Shown: positions 58,893 to 64,000 of the stretch, in pieces | Layout: every line of letters starts with the position of its first letter | Position numbering within the stretch: position 1 is the first letter of the stretch | Source: Shewanella japonica | Lineage (GTDB): Bacteria; Pseudomonadota; Gammaproteobacteria; Enterobacterales; Shewanellaceae | DNA: 64,000 bases | Direction of reading: 5' to 3' | Assembly (NCBI RefSeq): GCF_002075795.1 | Contig: NZ_CP020472.1 | Coordinates: 3,269,001-3,333,000, forward strand | Notes under the pieces: model-generated | The model's database searches: none | Seen by the model: only the letters and a program-made list of their open reading frames with translations | Told to the model about the DNA's origin: nothing | Position numbers and translations under genes: made by a program

Positions 58893-60302
58893 ATGACAAC
58901 TAAGACGCGTTTTGCTCCTAGCCCAACAGGCTTTTTACATGTAGGTGGTGCTCGAACAGCACTTTATTCTTGGCTTTATGCCCGCGCAAACCAAGGCGAG
59001 TTTGTTTTACGTGTAGAAGATACTGATATTGAACGTTCAACACCTGAAGCATGTGCAGCCATTCTTGAAGGAATGGAATGGTTAGGACTAACTTGGGATG
59101 AAGGTCCATATTACCAAACTAAACGTTTCGATCGTTATAACGAAATCATTACGCAGATGCTAGAAGAAGGTACTGCTTATAAGTGCTATTGTTCCCGTGA
59201 GCGTATTGAAGCAATGCGTGAAGAACAAGCTGCGAATGGTGAGTCACAAAAATATGATGGTCACTGTCGTGATCTTGAGCCTCGTGATACTGATGAACCA
59301 TTTGTCATCCGTTTTAAGAACCCGACAGAAGGCAGTGTGGTATTTGATGATCATGTACGTGGTCGTATCGAATTTGCTAATGACACTTTAGATGACTTAA
59401 TTATCGCCCGTACAGAAGGTACGCCGACTTATAACTTCTGTGTAGTTGTAGATGATTGGGATATGGGTATCACTTGCGTTGTACGTGGTGAAGACCACAT
59501 CAACAACACCCCTCGTCAAATTAACATCCTTAAAGCATTAGGTGCACCAGTACCTGAATATGCTCATGTATCGATGATTTTAGGTGATGACGGTGCAAAA
59601 TTGTCAAAACGTCATGGTGCTGTTGGTGTAATGCAATATCGTGATGATGGTTACTTACCAGAAGCACTCCTTAACTATCTTGTACGTTTAGGTTGGTCAC
59701 ATGGCGACCAAGAAGTGTTTTCGATGGAAGAAATGATTTCGCTATTCAAACTAGACGATATCAATAAAGCCGCTTCTGCCTTTAATACTGAAAAGCTAAA
59801 TTGGTTAAACCAACATTATATTAAAGAGCTTGCTCCAGAATATGTTGCAACACATCTTCAATGGCATATGGATGATCAAAAGATTAATACAGCAAATGGC
59901 CCAGCATTAGCTGAAGTTGTTACTGCATTATCTGAAAGAGCAAAAACCTTGAAAGAGTTAGCAGCTTCTAGCCGCTACTTTTACGAAGACTTCGACGCTT
60001 TTGACGAAAATGCCGCTAAAAAGCATTTACGTGGCGTAGCCATGGAGCCGTTAAAGCTAATTCAGCAAAAAATTTCTGCACTTCCAGAATGGACTGTTGA
60101 AGCAATACATCAAGCAATTGAAGATACTGCTGCAGAACTTGAAGTGGGAATGGGTAAAGTCGGAATGCCTTTACGTGTAGCCGTTACAGGCGCTGGTATG
60201 TCACCTGCTGTAGATTTAACCTTATTTTTAGTTGGAAAGGCTCGTTGCGAACAAAGAATATCCAAAGCGATTGAATTTGTAGCAGATAGAATAAATTCTT
60301 AA
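58893..60302 (+). CDS. gltX: glutamate--tRNA ligase
   Basis: A 469-residue class I aminoacyl-tRNA synthetase that charges tRNA-Glu. The HIGH-type motif appears as HVGGART near residue 17 inside [12 protein letters not shown], and the KMSKS-type motif as KLSKRHG near residue 237. A zinc-type cluster, CYCSRE with a later C and H ([11 protein letters not shown] in outline), lies in the usual place. Length matches E. coli GltX (471). The gene is flanked by tRNA-Val genes on one side and tRNA-Ala plus seven tRNA-Glu genes on the other. In E. coli gltX is also flanked by valUXY and alaWX. Confidence 0.98.
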   Translation: MTTKTRFAPSPTGFLHVGGARTALYSWLYARANQGEFVLRVEDTDIERSTPEACAAILEGMEWLGLTWDEGPYYQTKRFDRYNEIITQMLEEGTAYKCYCSRERIEAMREEQAANGESQKYDGHCRDLEPRDTDEPFVIRFKNPTEGSVVFDDHVRGRIEFANDTLDDLIIARTEGTPTYNFCVVVDDWDMGITCVVRGEDHINNTPRQINILKALGAPVPEYAHVSMILGDDGAKLSKRHGAVGVMQYRDDGYLPEALLNYLVRLGWSHGDQEVFSMEEMISLFKLDDINKAASAFNTEKLNWLNQHYIKELAPEYVATHLQWHMDDQKINTANGPALAEVVTALSERAKTLKELAASSRYFYEDFDAFDENAAKKHLRGVAMEPLKLIQQKISALPEWTVEAIHQAIEDTAAELEVGMGKVGMPLRVAVTGAGMSPAVDLTLFLVGKARCEQRISKAIEFVADRINS

Positions 60303-60310
60303 AAAACGAG

Positions 60311-60339
60311 TTGACACTTTTGGCGAGGCTGCATAGAAT
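60311..60339 (+). promoter_or_regulatory. sigma-70 promoter of the tRNA-Ala/tRNA-Glu operon
   Basis: TTGACA (60311-60316), 17-base spacer, TAGAAT (60334-60339), followed by GCGCC, a GC-rich discriminator. It starts nine bases after the gltX stop codon. Confidence 0.9.
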
Positions 60340-60348
60340 GCGCCTCGC
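60323..60348. promoter_or_regulatory. inverted repeat covering the -10 element
   Basis: GCGAGGC (60323-60329) and GCCTCGC (60342-60348) are perfect 7-base arms with further GCAT/ATGC pairing inside. The arms enclose the -10 box. It may be an operator or a gltX terminator stem; no T run follows. Confidence 0.5.
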
Positions 60349-60407
60349 AGTTGAGACACAACGTGATTATTTATCGCAGCATGTCCAAATGTATTAAGTA
60401 TAGTTGA

Positions 60408-60480
60408 GGGGCTATAGCTCAGCTGGGAGAGCGCTTCGCTGGCAGCGAAGAGGTCCACGGTTCGATCCCGTGTAGCTCCA
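60408..60480 (+). tRNA. tRNA-Ala (GGC)
   Basis: 73 bases to the discriminator A; acceptor GGGGCTA pairs with TAGCTCC, and the anticodon loop CTGGCAG gives GGC. The three following bases are CTA in place of CCA, so the 3' end must be trimmed and CCA added after transcription. Confidence 0.95.
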
Positions 60481-60566
60481 CTAATTATATTTAAATCAAA
60501 GCATTAAGTTTTAGCCTACAGAGCTTAATGAGTTATTCACTCTTTGCAGAGTCTAATGCAGTCCGG

Positions 60567-60642
60567 GTCCCCTTCGTCTAGAGGCCTAGGACACCGCCCT
60601 TTCACGGCGGTAACAGGGGTTCGAATCCCCTAGGGGATACCA
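60567..60642 (+). tRNA. tRNA-Glu (TTC), copy G1
   Basis: 76 bases with encoded CCA; anticodon loop CTTTCAC gives TTC. Same sequence as the other six copies. Confidence 0.97.
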
Positions 60643-60748
60643 CTATTTATTTTTTCTTGATGAACTTCGAGAAAATAAAAAAGCATTAAGTTTTAGCCTA
60701 CAGAACTTAATGAGTTATTCACTCTTTGCAGAGTCTAATGCAGTCCGG

Positions 60749-60813
60749 GTCCCCTTCGATTAAAAGAAGAGAGAGTCTAGGACACCGCGCTATTTTATTA
60801 AGAGCACGGCGGT
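60749..60813 (+). pseudogene. tRNA-Glu-like remnant P1
   Basis: Keeps GTCCCCTTCG and the ACCGC...GCGGT anticodon-stem arms, but the D-arm is replaced by a purine-rich stretch and the anticodon loop by a longer sequence. No T-arm or 3' acceptor. A hairpin CACTTTA/TAAAGTG follows at 60816-60838. Confidence 0.75.
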
Positions 60814-60884
60814 TTCACTTTAACAGCCTTCTAAAGTGTTACTTATAGGTCTTCGTTATATTGGAAGTAAAACAATATGTCCGG

Positions 60885-60960
60885 GTCCCCTTCGTCTAGA
60901 GGCCTAGGACACCGCCCTTTCACGGCGGTAACAGGGGTTCGAATCCCCTAGGGGATACCA
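60885..60960 (+). tRNA. tRNA-Glu (TTC), copy G2
   Basis: 76 bases, anticodon TTC, encoded CCA; follows P1. Confidence 0.97.
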
Positions 60961-61068
60961 CTATTTATTTTTTCTTGATGAACTTCGAGAAAATAAAAAA
61001 GCGTTAAGTTTTAGCCTACAGAACTTAATGAGTTATTCACTCTTTGGTAGAGTATAACGCCAGTCCGG

Positions 61069-61133
61069 GTCCCCTTCGATTAAAGAAGAGAGAGCCTAGG
61101 ACACCGCGCCTGTTATTACAAGAGCACGGCGGT
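61069..61133 (+). pseudogene. tRNA-Glu-like remnant P2
   Basis: Same layout as P1, with D-arm replaced and an extra C in the altered anticodon region. Confidence 0.75.
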
Positions 61134-61204
61134 TTCACTTTAATAGCCTTCTAAAGTGTTACATATAGGTCTTCGTTATATTGGAAGTAAAACAATATGT
61201 CCGG

Positions 61205-61280
61205 GTCCCCTTCGTCTAGAGGCCTAGGACACCGCCCTTTCACGGCGGTAACAGGGGTTCGAATCCCCTAGGGGATACCA
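61205..61280 (+). tRNA. tRNA-Glu (TTC), copy G3
   Basis: 76 bases, anticodon TTC, encoded CCA. Confidence 0.97.
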
Positions 61281-61387
61281 CTATTTGTTTTTCTTGATGA
61301 ACTTCGAGAAAATAAAAAAGCGTTAAGTTTTAGCCTACAGAACTTAATGAGTTATTCACTCTTTGGTAGAGTATAACGCCAGTCCGG

Positions 61388-61443
61388 GTCCCCTTCGTCT
61401 AGAGGCCTAGGACACCGCGCTGTTATTACAAGAGCACGGCGGT
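61388..61443 (+). pseudogene. tRNA-Glu-like remnant P3 with restored D-arm
   Basis: Unlike P1, P2, P4 and P5, this copy has the intact tRNA-Glu D-arm (CGTCTAGAGGCCTAGGAC), but then the same altered anticodon region and missing 3' half. Confidence 0.75.
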
Positions 61444-61514
61444 TTCACTTTAATAGCCTTCTAAAGTGTTACTTATAGGTCTTCGTTATATTGGAAGTAA
61501 AACAATATGTCCGG

Positions 61515-61590
61515 GTCCCCTTCGTCTAGAGGCCTAGGACACCGCCCTTTCACGGCGGTAACAGGGGTTCGAATCCCCTAGGGGATACCA
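61515..61590 (+). tRNA. tRNA-Glu (TTC), copy G4
   Basis: 76 bases, anticodon TTC, encoded CCA. Confidence 0.97.
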
Positions 61591-61696
61591 CTATTTGTTT
61601 TTCTTGATGAACTTCGAGAAAATAAAAAGCGTTAAGTTTTAGCCTACAGAACTTAATGAGTTATTCACTCTTTGGTAGAGTATAACGCCAGTCCGG

Positions 61697-61760
61697 GTCC
61701 CCTTCGATTAAAGAAGAGAGAGCCTAGGACACCGCGCTGTTATTACAAGAGCACGGCGGT
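61697..61760 (+). pseudogene. tRNA-Glu-like remnant P4
   Basis: Same layout as P1 with the D-arm replaced by ATTAAAGAAGAGAGAG. Confidence 0.75.
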
Positions 61761-61831
61761 TTCACTTTAATAGCCTTCTAAAGTGTTACTTATAGGTCTT
61801 CGTTATATTGGAAGTAAAACAATATGTCCGG

Positions 61832-61907
61832 GTCCCCTTCGTCTAGAGGCCTAGGACACCGCCCTTTCACGGCGGTAACAGGGGTTCGAATCCCCTAGGG
61901 GATACCA
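61832..61907 (+). tRNA. tRNA-Glu (TTC), copy G5
   Basis: 76 bases, anticodon TTC, encoded CCA. Confidence 0.97.
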
Positions 61908-62013
61908 CTATTTGTTTTTCTTGATGAACTTCGAGAAAATAAAAAGCGTTAAGTTTTAGCCTACAGAACTTAATGAGTTATTCACTCTTTGGTAGAGTAT
62001 AACGCCAGTCCGG

Positions 62014-62077
62014 GTCCCCTTCGATTAAAGAAGAGAGAGCCTAGGACACCGCGCTGTTATTACAAGAGCACGGCGGT
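62014..62077 (+). pseudogene. tRNA-Glu-like remnant P5
   Basis: Matches P4 over the tRNA-like part; the last P unit of the array. Confidence 0.75.
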
Positions 62078-62148
62078 TTCACTTTAATAGCCTTCTAAAG
62101 TGTTACTTATAGGTCTTCGTTATATTGGAAGTAAAACAATATGTCCGG

Positions 62149-62224
62149 GTCCCCTTCGTCTAGAGGCCTAGGACACCGCCCTTTCACGGCGGTAACAGGG
62201 GTTCGAATCCCCTAGGGGATACCA
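62149..62224 (+). tRNA. tRNA-Glu (TTC), copy G6
   Basis: 76 bases, anticodon TTC, encoded CCA. Confidence 0.97.
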
Positions 62225-62333
62225 CTATTTATTTTTTCTTGATGAATTTCGAGAAAATAAAAAAAGCGTTAAGTTTTAGCCTACAGAACTTAATGAGTTA
62301 TTCACTCTTTGGTAGAGTATAACGCCAGTCCGG

Positions 62334-62409
62334 GTCCCCTTCGTCTAGAGGCCTAGGACACCGCCCTTTCACGGCGGTAACAGGGGTTCGAATCCCCTAG
62401 GGGATACCA
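62334..62409 (+). tRNA. tRNA-Glu (TTC), copy G7
   Basis: 76 bases, anticodon TTC, encoded CCA; preceded directly by a spacer element with no P unit between G6 and G7. Confidence 0.97.
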
Positions 62410-62814
62410 CTTTCTTAACTCTGAGTTATCAAACTGAGTTTTAAGTAATATCAAAGCCACTTAATTGTGTTTTTTTTATGTCTGAAATTTATCGCTAACT
62501 CAAAAAGACCTCTCTAAATGAATACCTATACGTAACGACTATAATGTCAACGCCTAAAGTGTTAGTTAGTAACGCCAATCAAATCAAGATGAACTCTTAA
62601 TAATTACATAATCTATCTAGGATACTTAGTGAGTTGAGGCTTTAGCTATTCTTTAAAGTTCGCTCTAAAATGAGTGCTGAACAATTAAAATCAAACATTA
62701 CGTATTGTATTTGTACATGAGGTACAAAGTGAATGTAATAACTGGAAACTAATTTTGTTTCAATAGACAACTCAGTTTTGAACGTCGAGCAGGCTTAGCG
62801 CAAGAACAAACAAC
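62410..62814. other. intergenic region after the tRNA-Glu array
   Basis: About 400 A+T-rich bases without an open frame I can support. A T8 run lies at 62469-62476 after a short, weak stem and may mark the end of the tRNA transcript. Otherwise I see nothing in it. Confidence 0.4.
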
Positions 62815-62838
62815 AAAAAAGAGGCCTTTAGGCCTCTA
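62815..62838 (-). terminator. terminator of the MFS gene
   Basis: GAGGCC-TTTA-GGCCTC, followed on the minus strand by T6. It lies about 35 bases after the MFS stop. Confidence 0.88.
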
Positions 62839-62870
62839 ATTCAAAGGTAGAAAACTTATCTATGTCGTTA

Positions 62871-64000
62871 CTATGTTTGCGTATTAAGCTCTTGTTCAAC
62901 TGCCTTAGATTGATGATGCGTCAACCTTAAAATAGCCACTAATAACAGAGACAATAACCCTACCGAACCAATAACAACACCTTGCCACTCTGATTGATGC
63001 CAAAATATCATCAAATAAGGGCCTCCAAGGGACGCTCCTAGATAATAACTGCAAAGGTATAGGGAAGTCGCCTTAGCTCTATGAGTCGATGCTCTTATCG
63101 CCACAAACGAATTACAACAACTATGAGTTAAGAAAAAACCACTCGCAGTCAGTAAAAAACCAATTGTAATGCAAAGTAGATTATCCATTAAGGTCAATAA
63201 CGTGCCAAGCAGCATCACAACCAATGCGCCTTTGAATAATCGTTGAGCGCCAAATTTAACCACCCACTTGGCAGATAAATAAGACGTTAAAGTTCCACTT
63301 AAATAGCAAAGAAAAATTAAAGTCGCCGCAAAACGGCTAAAATTGTATGGGTCGGCCATCAAGTATAATTGAATAAAGCTGAACTGATTCACCATCATCA
63401 TAAAAGCAAGTCCACCGATGGCATATACAAGCCGCATCTGGGGATCTGTCAAATGATAAATAAAACCACCGATATCGTGCTTTATTTTATTAATGACGCT
63501 CGTTGAGTATTGGGTTACCGCGCACTTTATTTCTCTTCTTGGTAGCAAATATGTGACTATAGAAATCCCAATCAAAGTAACCGAAAAATTCACCATCATG
63601 GCTTGTTCCCAGGTAAAGTATTGAGACAAAAGCCCTCCCATTAACCTGCCACCAATGCCGCCTAAACTATTTGCCATAATGTAAATACCAGCCGCTTTTA
63701 ATAAAAAACCTGCTGGTAATTGCTCTTTAAAATATGCCATTGCAATGGCAGGTACTGCTGCGAGTAATACCCCCTGCAATAGCCTAACCAATAATAAAGC
63801 ATCAAAGTCTCGAGCAAAAATAAGTAATAGATTGGAAGCGACTAACATCCATAAGCTGACCATAATTGGCGCTAAACGGCCTACTCGGTCTGAAATTACC
63901 GCATAAATAAGTAACGAAAAAGCCAGCGAAAAACTGGTAACAGACAAGATCAATGTTGCTTTAGCACCACTGACATTAAAATGCTCAGCAATTAAAGGCA
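62871..64000 (-). CDS. MFS transporter (DHA1/YnfM-like), N-terminus outside the window
   Basis: The open frame reaches the window edge on the minus strand; 376 codons are visible and the start lies beyond base 64000. The visible N-terminal part (PLIAEHFNVSGAKATL) is the usual region before helix 2, followed by the MFS loop motif ISDRVGRLAP. About eleven helices remain. It resembles drug or sugar efflux proteins of the YnfM type. The substrate is unknown. A short open frame beginning TTG at 63953 is not the true start, because coding continues upstream. Confidence 0.88.
   Translation of the reverse strand, partial: PLIAEHFNVSGAKATLILSVTSFSLAFSLLIYAVISDRVGRLAPIMVSLWMLVASNLLLIFARDFDALLLVRLLQGVLLAAVPAIAMAYFKEQLPAGFLLKAAGIYIMANSLGGIGGRLMGGLLSQYFTWEQAMMVNFSVTLIGISIVTYLLPRREIKCAVTQYSTSVINKIKHDIGGFIYHLTDPQMRLVYAIGGLAFMMMVNQFSFIQLYLMADPYNFSRFAATLIFLCYLSGTLTSYLSAKWVVKFGAQRLFKGALVVMLLGTLLTLMDNLLCITIGFLLTASGFFLTHSCCNSFVAIRASTHRAKATSLYLCSYYLGASLGGPYLMIFWHQSEWQGVVIGSVGLLSLLLVAILRLTHHQSKAVEQELNTQT

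Larger units (their letters stand above)
60501..62325 (+). ncRNA. seven copies of a structured spacer element (about 60 nt each)
   Basis: Copies at 60501-60559, 60683-60741, 61001-61060, 61320-61379, 61629-61688, 61946-62005 and 62266-62325. Outer arms pair (GCATTA/TAATGC in the first two, GCGTTA/TAACGC in the other five), enclosing a hairpin AGTT/AACT and a hairpin ACTCT/AGAGT. The paired change between copies supports a real RNA fold. A competing hairpin (CRTTAAG/CTTAATG) is also possible. Each copy stands before a P unit, or before G1 or G7. Confidence 0.65.
60501..62409 (+). repeat. tRNA-Glu array with interleaved tRNA-like remnants and structured spacers
   Basis: A composite array. Real tRNA-Glu genes (G1-G7) and degenerate units (P1-P5) alternate as G1 P1 G2 P2 G3 P3 G4 P4 G5 P5 G6 G7. 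Each P or G following a G lies 182-185 bases after it, and each G follows its P by 127-136 bases. The repeating P+G unit is therefore about 309-320 bases long and has been amplified in tandem. All are on the plus strand behind the promoter at 60311. Confidence 0.9.

Noticed and set aside
60749..62077. P units as intron-containing tRNA-Glu genes
   Set aside because: The 3' half (T-arm and acceptor) is missing after the altered part, and the next real tRNA begins with its own full 5' end. No group I or II intron features are visible.
62453..62476. Terminator for the tRNA-Glu operon
   Set aside because: Only about three base pairs can form before the T8 run, so I list it as a possibility in the gap, not as a terminator.

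Overview
The window looks like a chromosomal segment of a marine gammaproteobacterium, most probably Shewanella. This rests on moderate-to-low G+C, gammaproteobacterial housekeeping proteins (AroC, PrmB, SmrB, SixA, FadIJ, YajC-SecD-SecF, Tgt, QueA, GltX), and a gene order I associate with that genus (aroC-prmB/smrB, sixA/M16 protease, fadIJ, MoxR-Bat operon, ECF sigma/DUF3379, putP, fadL, RND pump, secDF). The assignment is inference; no search was run. I see no prophage, transposase or CRISPR array.

Layout. 1-3.6 kb (minus): end of an ATP-NAD kinase family gene, an MFS transporter, aroC, prmB. 3.7-7.8 kb: smrB, sixA and an M16 protease. 8.1-13.8 kb: a 1429-residue propeller-PAS-GGDEF-EAL sensor, then a gene made of 26 exact 13-residue repeats, then a translationally coupled 38-residue peptide closed by a strong terminator. 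14-17.8 kb: fadI-fadJ behind a FadR-like operator. 18-25.2 kb: MoxR/DUF58/DUF4381/BatA/BatB/BatD, with a nonsense codon at the start of batB. 25.2-35 kb: ECF sigma and anti-sigma, putP, fadL (second FadR-like site), and an RND efflux operon with split YgaP-like partners. 35-39.3 kb: GNAT protein, a CBS protein interrupted by a stop codon, yaeQ, siroheme synthase and small proteins. 39.3-44.9 kb: queA, tgt, yajC, secD, secF. 45-57.4 kb: acpH, an RluA-type synthase, sstT, cheV, a phospholipase D lipoprotein, a phosphatase, a DEAD helicase, ogt/ada-alkA and an ABC exporter. 57.6-62.4 kb: seven identical tRNA-Val genes, gltX, tRNA-Ala, and seven tRNA-Glu genes interleaved with five degenerate tRNA-Glu-like units. 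The window ends in an MFS gene.

How genes work together. fadI/fadJ and fadL handle uptake and beta-oxidation of long-chain fatty acids and probably share FadR control. The MoxR-Bat genes form one membrane-associated ATPase/von Willebrand A system. queA-tgt make queuosine, and yajC-secDF assist protein export. gltX sits beside its own greatly amplified tRNA substrate.

Most unusual parts: the 26 x 13-residue repeat protein with its coupled peptide and possible sigma-54 promoter; the tRNA-Glu array, whose seven spacer elements show a compensatory base change consistent with a conserved RNA fold; and two in-frame nonsense codons (batB and the CBS gene) that suggest recent gene decay or sequence error.
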